Assembly (NCBI RefSeq): GCF_019279795.1
Contig: NC_056738.1
Span: 399,947,468 to 400,011,467 of the forward strand
Direction: 5' to 3'
DNA length: 64,000 nucleotides
Source: Protopterus annectens
Taxonomy: Eukaryota; Chordata; Ceratodontiformes; Protopteridae
Shown: positions 54,300 through 64,000 of the stretch, piece by piece
How the letters are laid out: the number at the start of each line of letters is the position of its first letter
Position numbering within the stretch: the first letter of the stretch is position 1
The notes under the pieces: generated by a model
What the model saw: only the letters and a program-made list of their open reading frames with translations
What the model was told of the DNA's origin: nothing
Database searches by the model: none
Position numbers and translations under genes: made by a program

Positions 54300-54620
54300 G
54301 CTTAGGTGCAGATATCCCTCCCCCCATTCTCCTACACAAGTGGAATTAGTTATCACAGATGACTGTAACCTCCCTATCCTCTCACATGTCCAGGTGAGGC
54401 CGACCCTCAACATTGCAGGACACATAGCATCACTGTTACAGAATGGTATCCCTGGATGTGTGCTACATTCACCCCTGGAGGACATGGCACCACATTACAG
54501 ACTAATACTACTCCCTGGCCATACTACAGGATGTGTACCTGAAGAGTGCCATACAGACACAGTGGTCCCACACCAATGAGGAGTAACCTCTACTGACCCT
54601 GGTATCTACTGCATCATATG
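54300..54620 (+). pseudogene. CR1-like LINE copy G, small plus-strand fragment
   Basis: Reads NGIPGCVLHSPLEDMAPHYR then TTGCVPEECHTDTVVPHQ (54,441-54,579), matching the pre-RT segment of the other copies (for example IPGCVLHELQGELAPHL in copy B). Both sides are lost. Confidence 0.7.
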
Positions 54621-55236
54621 CACAACTGGCCTTCTGTTCTAAGCTACGGAAGTTTCACGTATGGGCAACATGTACAGCAATATTACATATGTATATATTT
54701 CAGGACTATGCACACAAAACCTATCTCATGGACAGAGCTATAGATAGTGAACTATGATACATTTGGAGGTGTCACAGTAAACACAGTATTAACCTGCTAC
54801 TTTGCATTACCTGTGTTTGTGGCAGCTGTTGCTGTGTCAGTGGTGCTTGCTTGCTGCTTGCTGTTTGCTACTCATGGTTTTGCTGCTGGCTGTCTGTATA
54901 TTTTCTCTTCTCTCTCTGTCTCTCTCTCTCTCTCTTTCTCATTAGGTTTGTGCAATGACTGTATTGCATGAGTGGAGTGTGGGTACTGAATACTTTTGTA
55001 GGTATCTGCATAGGTCCATGTGATGGCCTCTGCACCAATTGTAAGGCAGCATTTGCTAATTGCAAGCAGCTGGGTGTGTACTAATTGCATGTCTCACTGT
55101 GATTTCAGGACACTGCTATAAAAGGGTATGTGAGATAGGCGTTGCCCTTTCAGATTGTAGGGCGTGGACCATGCTGGTATGCTGTTGACAGTGTTCTGTG
55201 AGTGTGAAGGTTAGTACATCTCCCATGCTTCATGCT
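54621..55236. other. Spacer with short (CT)n tract
   Basis: A (TC)n stretch at about 54,905-54,940; otherwise nothing recognised. Confidence 0.45.
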
Positions 55237-55332
55237 GTGTTGTAGATTCAGGTTGCTGCATTTATCTTGCCTGTTCCCTGTAGTGAGTGTGTATGCATAC
55301 TGACACCTACAACTATATGTCATATGTATTAC

Positions 55333-55375
<43 letters not shown>

Positions 55376-56800
55376 GTGTACATATACATACTTTCATATA
55401 TGTACATTAGCTGACATTATTGGGTACAAGCTAACAATTAGCAGGGCTGTTTCCGTTAACACTACTCTAGTATGGGAATCCAGTAATTGGGACTATAAAA
55501 GTCTGCCTGACATGCTTTGGGTAGTAGACATACTATATTGCCTTTATCTTCATTCCTACTATTACATGTTCCACTTATTTAGCACTATATTCCTGTATGA
55601 GAGTCATGGCTTAGTGGTAGGTCATACAGACTAGTGTTACAATGGTCTTGTGGTAGGGCCTACTAGTATGCTCATATTCTGCTTTTGAGTTGAGTATAGG
55701 GCCTATCAATCACAGTGCTGGAGGCACCTTTAAGCAGTTAAAGGGCTTAGTAGGTCTCACAGGAGCCAGGCTGTGTTGCAGATTCTGGTTGCTGCATATA
55801 TCTTCACTGTTTCCTGTAGTGAGTGTGTATGGCTACTGAGACCTACAACTATATTTCATATGTATTAATATATATTTATATATATGTATGTGTAGATATA
55901 CATACCTTCACATATGTACATTACCTTACATTATTATGTACAAGCTAACAGGTAGCAGGGCTGTTTCTGCTCACACTGAACTAGTATTGGAATCCAGTCA
56001 TTTGGCCATTAAAACTCTACCAAACATGCTTTGGATAGTACATCTCCTATATTACCTTTATACTGATTCCTACTATTACATGTTATATTTATTTTAGCAG
56101 TGTGTTCTTCCAAAGCAGGCATGGCTTAGTGGTAGTTCAAACAGACTAATGTTACCTAGGTCCTGGTTTCGAGACTGACCGTGGGAATTTTTTACTTTGC
56201 AAACTTTCCAACTGAGTACAGGACCTGTCAATCAAAGTGCTGAGGCCACCTGTAAGCAGTTAGAAGGGTAAGTAGGTCACACAGGGTCAGGCTGTGTTGC
56301 AGATTCAGGTTGCTGCAATTATGTTAACTTTTCCTGTAGTGAGTGTGTATGGCTACTGAGACCTACGATTATATTTCATATGTATTAATATATATTTATA
56401 TATATGTATGTGTAGATATACATACCTTCACATATGTACATTACCTTACATTATTATGTACAAGCTAACAGGTAGCAGTGCTGTTTCTGTTCACACTGAA
56501 CTAGTATGGGAATCCAGTAATTTGGCCATTACAACTCTACCTGACATGCTTTGGATAGTACATCTCCTATATTACCTTTATACTGATTCCTACTATTACA
56601 TGTTATATTTATTTTAGCACTGTGTTCTTGTAAAGCAGGCATGGCTTAGTGGTAGGTCATACAGACTAATGTTACCAAGGTCCTGGGTTCGAGACTGACA
56701 GTGGGAATTTATTTTTCTTAGCAAACTTTCAAACTGAGTACAGGACCTGTCAATCAAAGTGCCATAAAGGCACTTTTAAGCACTTTAAACCAGGTCTGCG
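55237..56800 (+). repeat. Three tandem units of about 525 bp, tRNA-like module in each
   Basis: TGTTGYAGATTCWGGTTGCTGC starts the units at about 55,238, 55,768 and 56,294. Each unit has an (AT)n/ATGT block, a TACAAGCTAACARKTAGCAG block, then a tRNA-like module (next entry). Units 2 and 3 are closest; unit 1 differs more. Short frames of 69 codons repeated in units 2 and 3 reflect the duplication and are not evidence of a gene. Confidence 0.8.
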
Positions 56801-56845
56801 CTCGTTTGCGTGGAGCTCACGCATGCGCACTGGCGGTGAGCTCCG
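56637..56845 (+). mobile_element. tRNA-derived SINE-like module
   Basis: ATGGCTTAGTGGTAGGTCAT looks like a Pol III A box with D-arm and GGGTTCGAGACTG like a B box, spaced as in tRNA. The body then contains GACCTGTCAATCAAAG, GCACTTTTAAGCACTTTAAA and CGCATGCGCACTGGC, which recur in the same order at 59,463-59,660. Units 1 and 2 of the tandem array carry diverged copies of the head near 55,604 and 56,119. Confidence 0.65.
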
Positions 56846-57430
56846 CTAACACAAGCGCACACCCGCGCTATTGTCTTTGAAAGAAAAGAAAAGGGGTGAC
56901 AGGAAAGTGGTGAAAAAGGGGTCACAAAGAGGGTAAGACAGTAGGGAAAGAAGCGTGGGATTTGCAGGAAGGGTGTAGGTAAGGCCCATAGATGCCCATG
57001 TCTTTTGCAGCAACAGCTGTATATTTATATGTATTTTGGTGAGACATTTGAAACCTTCCACCTCTGAGAGAGGTGTCAGGACAACATTAATATTTGTTGT
57101 ACAGCCAATTGTAATTAACAGTTTAGATGTCCAGCGGACATGTGCGACATGGACAGCTATGTATGGGGCGTAATTTTTTTGTGGGACAGAGTGCCCTTTT
57201 TTTTTTTTTTTTACAGGTGAGAGTGGTATGATAGGTGAAGGAAGTCGGTAAAGCTGGGGAGGTAGGTTGGGTAGGTTAACAGACAAGACGCATACAGGGA
57301 CGGTGTATGACACACGTGGGGGGGTTACACAATTGACGGGGACGGAGGTTGGGATATCCGAGATGCACGAGCCCACAGATGGCAACAGTGGAACTGATAT
57401 CCCCACCCATAGGCAGTTGCCACTGTTCCT
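56846..57430. other. Spacer 3' of the Myb-like gene
   Basis: Contains a T-run at about 57,198-57,213; nothing else recognised. May hold the 3' UTR of the minus-strand gene. Confidence 0.45.
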
Positions 57431-59236
57431 TCACAGCCCAGGACGGGGCTGTGCTGGGGGCTGTGTAGGCGGGGCAATGGCCGGGGCCGTTAGCTGTGCC
57501 ACACGAGCCTCAAGCTGGCGTAGGGGTCCAAGAACAGTGTCTTGGATCTCCCTACGCACCACAGACCGGACACCGCGGAGGGTGAGTGGCCGAACCCCCC
57601 CGGCCACACTTGCAGGGGGGGGCCGGGCCCCACCCCCTGCAGCGCTCCCACCCGAAGGGGGCACAGGGCCACCGGAGGGGGGTCCGGCCTGGGCACTAGT
57701 GCCAGGTGCAGTCGCCAGCTGAGGTGGGAGAGGTGGGTCCGCTGGGACCTGCCTTCCCAAGCGTTCTAGGTTTGTGAGTAGTTATGTTAGTTTGGGTTAG
57801 TGGCATTTTATTCCATTCAGATTAGTTGTAACAGCATGCATTGGTATTCCCATCAAACAAACACCCAGATATGAACACCATTGAACAAGGGGCATATCAA
57901 TATCACATGCATTATTTGAACAGCAAAACACAGTCAAACGACATGCAGGGTTGATTAATGGCAACAGGCCATCAGATTTGCAGGTATGAACAGGGCACAT
58001 GCACGAACAGACATGCATATATGTTTGAAACGGACAAATGTCCATGACTAATGAAATGTTCACATACCATTATTTAGTGGATGTTGTTATATGGAATTAT
58101 AGGGTTGGGTGGGGATAGAAAGTGATGACACATTCATATGTTACACATTGATTCACATTTCTCATAGGTACACAATTAAGTTGAGGCTGATGTTTCAAAA
58201 TAATCTTTATTTGACTGTCATGCTACACCTGTTACACATACATCACTATCCTACTTATTTTGAATTTGATCAGATACATCATCCTGCTACACTTTGATGA
58301 CAGGACAGGGGACAACTATGGCTGTTTAGTCTGTCAGATAATCATTCATTCTATCTGCAAATTGTTTACTGTTATCACCATATACAGATTTTGACCTAGA
58401 CATTCCAGATTCAGACACACTGAAATCAGTTTGGGATGTTAATTTGTACTTCCCACATGCATTTAGTTCTGTAGAAACACACTGAGGCTTATATATTCAG
58501 GGGTTATTACTACTTTATTTATTCATACATGAGCCTTTCTGTCACTCTTACACATTCTGCAACTTCACAGTTCAGGTTGGTACTTCTAGGCTTTGTTCAC
58601 ATATTAGACCTGTGGTGATTCAAACACTGTTTAATTCTATCAATTATATTTCCAGTTACACTTGCATACTGATGAACTTGTTGCAGCCATACCTGCAGAC
58701 TTTCAATTCCTGCTTGCACATTATATTACTTTTAATCAATACACTGCACTGTTCTGATACATGGTACATAATAATATTTATTTACAAGTACTGGGTGGGG
58801 TTACTAACCTGCATGGTGGTGCAGCCGCACCAGCCTTCTGGCGTGCATCTCACGATTCGCAGAGCGGACACCTGCAGCTGTAATACAAAGGGAATAATAT
58901 TGGACTACACATCTCCATGGTATCAGCTGGTTGAAATCCTTACATACATGAGTAAAATGTGACTTACTCAGTAGTGGGGCGTTGGGCATTTGCCGGGCCT
59001 CCTGGATCCAACGGTTCAATTGGTCCTGCTTGCGTCTCTTCAGGTCCGCATGGTGGTGACGGACCTGCTCACCAGTGCGTGGAATGCCAGTAGCACTGGT
59101 CAGATCACGAGCCAACTGGTCCCACGCCTCTGCCCTATATACTCCCCATGAGACCTGGCCCTGCATGAGTTGGGCCTCGTGATTATGGACAAGGAGCCAG
59201 ACCATGTATCTGGACTCCTCAACGCCCAACGCTGTG
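57431..59236 (-). CDS. Harbinger Myb/SANT-like DNA-binding protein, three exons
   Basis: Gene model on the minus strand: exons 59,236-58,968, 58,877-58,809 and 57,765-57,431. Introns begin GTAAGT (58,967-58,962) and GTTAGT (58,808-58,803) and end in TTACAG and CCTAG; phases agree, with no stop until 57,431-57,433. Exon 1 carries the Myb/SANT-like trihelix (helix 1 EESRYMVWLLVHNHEAQ; WGVYRAEAWDQLARDL; RTGEQVRHHHADLKRRK). Exon 3 is Pro/Gly-rich and ends in a short helix (QDTVLGPLRQLEARVAQL). Such proteins bind transposon DNA and bring the transposase into the nucleus. Start: CTTTCTAG at 59,237 is a good acceptor, so a further 5' exon is likely; otherwise ATG 59,203-59,205 would cut helix 1. Unlike the transposase it is undamaged. 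Confidence 0.75.
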
Positions 59237-59462
59237 CTAGAAAGCAACGTCCCTCACCTACTCAAGTCATGCTGACTGCAAGTCTGTTCTACAATCAGTT
59301 ATGCTGTGTATTCCGCCTATGGGGCTTATATATGCCGCTTTTCCCGCATTTCTCTGATTGGCCGTTTTGGAATTGTATCTACTTCACTGAAAATGCTTTC
59401 TCATGCTCCATTCTGGGTTTTATCCCATATATATGCTATTTCTGCATTTCTAGGTATTGCTG

Positions 59463-59690
59463 TCATGGCTTGGTGGTTTAGTTCCTTGACTCTAGTGCAT
59501 GGTATCCTGGGTTCGAATCTGGCAACTGATTTTTGCTTTTCCTGACAGAAATGAGTTGAGGACCTGTCAATCAAACATGCCAAAAGCACTTTTAAGCACT
59601 TTAAACCTGTTCTGCCCGTTTGCGGAGGTAACGCATGCGCACTGGCAGTTAGCCTGTGGGACCGGGCGCAAACGGTGTCGCTGGGATAAA
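59463..59690 (+). mobile_element. tRNA-derived SINE-like copy
   Basis: Head CATGGCTTGGTGGTTTAGTTCC and B-box-like GGGTTCGAATCTGGC, then the same body blocks as at 56,637 (GACCTGTCAATCAAA, GCACTTTTAAGCACTTTAAA, CGCATGCGCACTGGC). Same orientation as the 56,637 copy; the two lie on either side of the Myb-like gene. Confidence 0.7.
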
Positions 59691-59982
59691 TCTTAATTGG
59701 CTAGTGACACACATGTTCAGCTAATTGCACACAGTTTCAGCCTGTTTACCCGCTGCTTGGCAACGGCACGCAGTTTGCAGCTTTTAAACACTACTCAGCT
59801 ACGGGCACTCTGTCTCACGGCAGCTTAGCTATCAGTACATTTCTGACTATTTTTATTCTTATGTTACTTCAAAATATATGCTCTATTTCATTCCATTTTA
59901 CAAAAGGGAATACATTTACATTTGTACAATACTGTCAGGGGGCTCTTTAGTGCTTATTTACAAAAAAAAAAAGGTTGTTGTA

Positions 59983-60052
59983 GGGGCTCGAACCCTGCCT
60001 GCCTACTCTTAGGGCGGCTACTCTACCGCTAAGCTATTATTTCTTGGCTTAC
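59983..60052 (-). other. tRNA-like sequence
   Basis: On the minus strand: TAGCTTAGCGGTAGAGTAGC (A-box/D-arm-like) and GGGTTCGAGCCCC (B box with T-stem), about 70 nt in all. The acceptor stem and anticodon arm do not pair well by eye, so it is more likely a tRNA pseudogene or SINE head than a working tRNA. Confidence 0.5.
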
Positions 60053-60182
60053 TTTGCATATTTAGTTCTTATATCCTTTTCCACTGACTGCTAACTGTGA
60101 TTGCGCTAGTAGCACACTCAGCCACACAGTAGCAAACATTTACGGGGTTTAACAAAAAAAAAAAGGTTTTAATTTAATTTTA

Positions 60183-60405
60183 TGACGGTGGTGGTGCTGC
60201 GGTAGCGTTGTCGCCTCACAGTTAGACGTTGCCCGTTCGATTCTCAGTTAAAGCGTCTACTGTGTGACGACATGCGTGAATGGGCGTTCGCCTTTAAAGG
60301 TTGTGCGTTAGGCCCGGCAAGCCAGCATGTAAACTCTACTGCCAATCATTAGCGGACGGAGTTCCGCTGTGGCGACTTCTAACGAAAAGCCGAAGACGCA
60401 CACAC
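60183..60405 (+). mobile_element. tRNA-derived SINE with RTE-like tail
   Basis: Head GGTGGTGCTGCGGTAGCGTT with B-box-like CGTTCGATTCTC, body, then TAGCGGACGGAGTTCCGCTG followed by TGGCGACTTCTAACGAAAAG. The tail matches the SINE at 33,107-33,350, so both belong to one family. It lies inside Harbinger, near its right end. Confidence 0.7.
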
Positions 60406-60563
60406 ATCTCTTCACTTTATACACTGATGGCCAGTCGGGCATGTGTTGTATAGTGTGTTTATTCACATTTTCATGGCCTTTCGTGGCTGTTTACTTTCAG
60501 CCATTCTAGTCTTCCGGGCGTGTCCACTTGCAGAGCTTAGCCTACAGACACGCTTCTACTCTC

Positions 60564-60691
60564 TTACACGGACCGTGTAAGAGTTACTAGTGTGATTCAG
60601 CATGCCTCATGCACCTCATGCATATGCATGACATGCTGACATCACACAGTTTAACTGCAGCCTCCGTGTAAGAGTTATAACTCTTACACAG
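60564..60691. promoter_or_regulatory. Right subterminal CCGTGTAAG repeats
   Basis: TTACACGG at 60,564-60,571 and CCGTGTAAG at 60,573-60,581 (together an inverted pair), again at 60,664-60,672, plus a one-mismatch CTTACACAG at about 60,683-60,691. Mirrors the left end. Confidence 0.55.
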
Positions 60692-60694
60692 AGG

Positions 60695-60711
60695 CTTCCT
60701 GAATCTGGCCC
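60695..60711 (-). repeat. Harbinger right terminal inverted repeat
   Basis: CTTCCTGAATCTGGCCC, the reverse complement of 40,876-40,892, followed by ATT. Confidence 0.85.
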
Positions 60712-60714
60712 ATT

Positions 60715-62640
60715 GTTTTAGTAGTCTTAGAAGGTTCTTTATCCCCACTTCACAAGTCTTGCAATGATCTAGTAATGCCACTTCACAAAGCTGAAGTATT
60801 TAAACAGGCGTCAAGCCACTACCACTCAGGTCAGTTATAACATTAACCAGCAAGCAAGTACAGCTTTGGAAAGCAACCTTTGCATCCCAAGATCTGGAAC
60901 AATTTCAACAAATTCTTCCACCAATTAAATTCTAGCTGTCACGTATTGTGTGTCTATTTATTACTAAGATCCCTAAGATGTCTTTACTTCCTTCTTGTTG
61001 TCTTCCCCTCAGGCTTATCATGAATGCAGCTAGCCATGTTTCTTGGCTACTTCTACACATATTCCTCTCTATCGTTAATAGACTTGTTCCTATTGAAAGG
61101 GAAGAAAAACTCATTTGTTTCCTATTCTAAAATGCCTAATCCCTGCCACACTGAGTACTTTTACCCTATTAGCATTTTATCCCGGTAGCAAAAATTTTCA
61201 AAAAAACTGCTTTATAATCAAAGCTTGCAGTGTCTACAGTACAGCTCTATTCTTTCTCCAAAGCAATGTGACTTTCATCATAGCTTTAATATATCTGCTG
61301 CTCTTTTTTTTCTAAAAAGCTGACACAATAGTCTGTAATATGGATAAGGTTTTTTTTAAAGAGCTGTCTTTGTCAATCCAAAAAAGGCTTTTGACTCATT
61401 TGATAATAACGTACTTATCTCAGCCGGAATGGCTTTGCCCCTTACATCCTTGTGTGGTTCCGTTGCATTTACACAACAGACAAGTGCAATTCAAATCCAA
61501 CAGTGCTTTCTCTTCAACAATAGCTTTCAATACTGGGGTTCAGAGTTCCATCCTTGGGCCTCACCCTGTTCTTCTTGTTTATGAACTCTGACTTTTTACC
61601 TATGCAGGATAAAAATGATTCTTTTATGGTGACAATTTTGTTCTTCTGAGAACTTCTAAGTCCAGGAACTTACAAACTTTCTCAAGAAGGCTTTCACAGC
61701 ATCGGTAGCAGGCTTTTGGATATTAAACTGACAGGTAATACTGGCAAAATTAGGCCAGTGCTGTTTGGAACTCCACAAAGCCTTACATAGTAGCTATACT
61801 CTTTAGATTTCTGGTCCCCTTGGAGTACCCATTGATCAAGTTGACTCTTCCAGATTTCTAGGAGTTATTCTTAACCCCTCACTAAACTTTAATCTTTATA
61901 CTTTTAGAATGTCTGAAAATGCTCTTATCAACTCTAGTATTTTATTCGTAGGTAAGTACTAGGCTCGCTGTCCTTGTGGGCCATTTTCCTCTTTAAAGGT
62001 GAGAATCAAACTCTGTACTTTTTCTTTGTGAGGTAGACACTGTAATCATTATACCAACTGCCAACCCTCAAATACTGGACTTATCCTGGATTGTTTAGCC
62101 AGTCATTTTTCCTACTGAAGCTAGGTATTGCATTGACAAAAACACTGCTTCTAAAACCTGAATATACTTCAACCTGCCCCTGATAAGCTTAGGACACACT
62201 AGAAGTGATATTGCAGTGAAAAAAAAACAACTCAAAACAAGATGTTACTTTATCAACTTTGCAGACAGTAAGACACACCATTACAGTCTTCTTATTTCTG
62301 CTGACGCCCTTCTTGTCAGTCTTGAGAGCTACTTTCCTCTTCACTATCCCACATGTAAATTTCTCTTTCTAAACTTTTGCCACACCTCCCATTGGTCTTT
62401 CTACTAATATTGACAAAATTTTGTGAACTTGCAGTAACTTCCCTTCAAGCGCAACTGTACCGAAAAAATAGCATTCAACTTATTAGCCCCTCCTGAGTGG
62501 AATTCCCTCTGTGTTGAAGTCCTCAGTGTCTCAGACTTGACCATCCTTTAGAACTTTTCAGAGCATATCTGCTAACTCGATGTAAATGCATCAGTTAACC
62601 ACCTTAATACTAACATTCCTTGCCATGTACCACTGTAAAT
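60715..62640 (+). pseudogene. L2-like LINE, reverse transcriptase part (right of Harbinger)
   Basis: Plus-strand traces with many stops: KKAFDSFDNNVLI (motif A, about 61,362-61,410), GVQSSILGPHPVLLVYEL (motif B, about 61,538-61,591) and a C-terminal region near 62,460-62,560. Together with 40,060-40,872 it forms one LINE cut by Harbinger. A SINE (61,951-62,076) interrupts it further. L2-like is my best guess; CR1-group relatives are possible. Confidence 0.65.
61951..62076 (-). mobile_element. tRNA-derived SINE with CR1-like 3' tail
   Basis: On the minus strand: GGCAGTTGGTATAATGATTA (A-box region) and AGAGTTTGATTCTCA (B box), then GGACAGCGAGCCTAGTACTT followed by ACCTACGAA. The end resembles the 3' end of the CR1-like copies here (GGGCAGATAGCCTAGTATGA then ACCTATGAA). 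Confidence 0.7.
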
Positions 62641-62699
62641 ACTGTAACTTAAGAAATGTGTGCAATCGCACAATTTGTTACTGCACTGTTTGTCTGGTG

Positions 62700-62810
62700 T
62701 AAGTGGTATATATGCATATAAAATGTGTGCATATATATATATGTATATGTATATACATACATACACACATATGCATACATGTGCATACTGTGTTTATATA
62801 TACTGTAAGA
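62700..62810. repeat. AT/ATGT-rich microsatellite
   Basis: Imperfect TATATG/CATACA runs. Confidence 0.85.
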
Positions 62811-63441
62811 GTGTACTGAACTGCATTTTTTAAGTTAATGTCTTTTAAGTTAATGTTTTTGACCCAAATCACATCTGAAGTGGGTCATTCATCTAGCCTA
62901 CCTACCTGGTTAAATTTGCAACTGTGTAAGTAAGTTTGCATTGTTTAGAATATTAGTTTACTGTGCTTTATCCCCAGGATTCAGAAAGATGATTCTTTCT
63001 GCCCATATTTATTGACTAGCACAAATTAGTCAATTAGTGTGGAGAATAGAATCTCAGATTCTGAGGCAAGGTAAAACTGCACAAACACCTCGTTAGTGGG
63101 TAATTACCATGTCTCTGAATTGAAGTAGCATTTTCAAAAACAATCATGCTAGTGTTCTCCCTACCAGCCCATGCATTTCAGTAGGGTAGGCACCCCCAAC
63201 ATGTGTCTGTGTGTGCGTGTGTATATGTATGTAATATACACGCACACAAGCCACTGCAAACAAACTCCTATGCAGTTGCTCAAACTCAGTCACACGCCTG
63301 CATACCTACTCCAACAAATGCACACTTCTGTTAACAGTTGCACTCACACATGTACAGAGACTGTTTCCTGTACTTTCCTTCTACATACAGACATCCATTT
63401 ATTCCCTTAAAAAGATATAGACACAAGTATATATAAAAAAG

Positions 63442-63485
<44 letters not shown>

Positions 63486-64000
63486 GAGCTCCACACTACC
63501 TACTTATAGTTGCAGTGTGAGCTATGACCAGTCCTGTATGAGTGAATTAAGTCTGTAGGGGAGTTCTCTGACACTGTACCACACTAGGGAGCATACAGCT
63601 AATTTACATTAGCTGCTTCCCTGAACTGCAGCATTTCCTTGCACTTTTGCCACTGAGACTGTTGTCCGCACTACAGGCACCACCGGCAGAAAACTGTAGC
63701 AGGAGAGCAGTCTTTGAAACTTTTAGACTTGCAGCAATGTAAAAAAACTACTGAGTTAGGGCTTCTGCATCACAGAAAGCCTTTCTGAATTCTGATGCAT
63801 GTTCGTCAGGGACCGTTTCCCCTTACCATAGCTACCACCCGTAATCCTCAGGGTGTTTCTCAGCAGTGTTCATAATGGTCGCTAACCTGCAGAGGCATTT
63901 CTCATTGTGCCTTCCATGTATGATAGTATTTTCCTTCATAGAATACTGCTTCAGAAGCTAGCCATATGAGTTGCTGCAGGCAGTGATCTCCAGGAGCTAG
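62811..64000. other. Anonymous sequence to window end
   Basis: No gene, RNA or transposon recognised. A (CA)n tract lies at about 63,452-63,482 and a TG-rich patch at about 63,201-63,232. Confidence 0.5.

Larger units (their letters stand above)
40876..60711. mobile_element. PIF/Harbinger DNA transposon, about 19.8 kb
   Basis: Left end GGGCCAGATTCAGGAAG (40,876-40,892) is the exact reverse complement of the right end (60,695-60,711). Each end is bordered by ATT (40,873-40,875; 60,712-60,714), a 3-bp duplication as expected of Harbinger. Inside are both standard genes, a DDE transposase (plus) and a Myb/SANT-like protein (minus), arranged convergently. Much of the length is later insertions (CR1-like copies, tandem arrays, SINEs). 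Both flanks belong to an L2-like LINE. Confidence 0.85.

Noticed and set aside
56846-57406. 186-codon minus-strand frame 3' of the Myb-like gene
   Set aside because: No recognisable domain, crosses the T-run at 57,198 and has no homologous motif; probably chance.
59983-60052. A functional tRNA gene
   Set aside because: A- and B-box-like sequences are present, but acceptor and anticodon stems do not pair convincingly by eye.

Overview
This looks like a piece of a large, repeat-choked vertebrate genome. I see no host gene and no prokaryotic signal. The content is Penelope-like elements (PLEs) with GIY-YIG endonucleases, an L1-like LINE, many CR1-like LINE copies, an L2-like LINE, a large PIF/Harbinger DNA transposon, tRNA-derived SINEs and long CA/CT-rich satellites. 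That mix fits lungfish, amphibians, early-branching ray-finned fish or cartilaginous fish; the sequence alone does not decide between them.

Layout, left part (1-21,388): a CA/CT-rich satellite (1-1,670, resuming at 17,113) is interrupted by a 5'-truncated PLE on the minus strand (PLE2; 1,671-2,154 and 15,545-17,116). PLE2 is split by an L1-like LINE on the plus strand (2,155-15,540; 19-bp target-site duplication with one mismatch). That LINE is split by a younger PLE (PLE1, 6,680-12,813; perfect 14-bp duplication). So four layers are stacked. Both PLE families carry hammerhead-ribozyme-like motifs of 39 nt, once in PLE2 and three times in PLE1.

Middle (21,389-31,310): the satellite continues in a strange, homopolymer-smeared form. 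It runs into a smeared duplicate of the clean right-hand flank (31,320-32,270), then a run of 109 T followed by 103 A. I read this stretch as corrupted consensus (an assembly artefact), not biology.

31,311-40,872: a PLE3 fragment split by a CR1-like copy (CR1-A), a SINE with a perfect 15-bp duplication, a second short-period CT/CA array (33,470-35,205), and the longest CR1-like copy (CR1-B, 35,569-38,650), which still shows the end of an ORF1 esterase domain. Then comes a degenerate L2-like LINE.

40,876-60,711: one Harbinger element of about 19.8 kb with matching 17-bp terminal sequences and 3-bp duplications, inserted in the L2-like LINE. It holds a frameshifted transposase (plus strand), an open three-exon Myb/SANT-like gene (minus strand) with matching splice sites and phases, repeated CCGTGTAAG motifs near both ends, and a large load of later insertions: CR1-like copies C to G, two kinds of tandem array containing tRNA-like sequence, and SINEs.

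60,712-64,000: the rest of the L2-like LINE, a tRNA-derived SINE whose tail resembles the CR1 3' end, microsatellites and anonymous sequence. Nearly every coding trace is a dead transposon gene; the Myb-like gene is the main reading frame that still looks intact.
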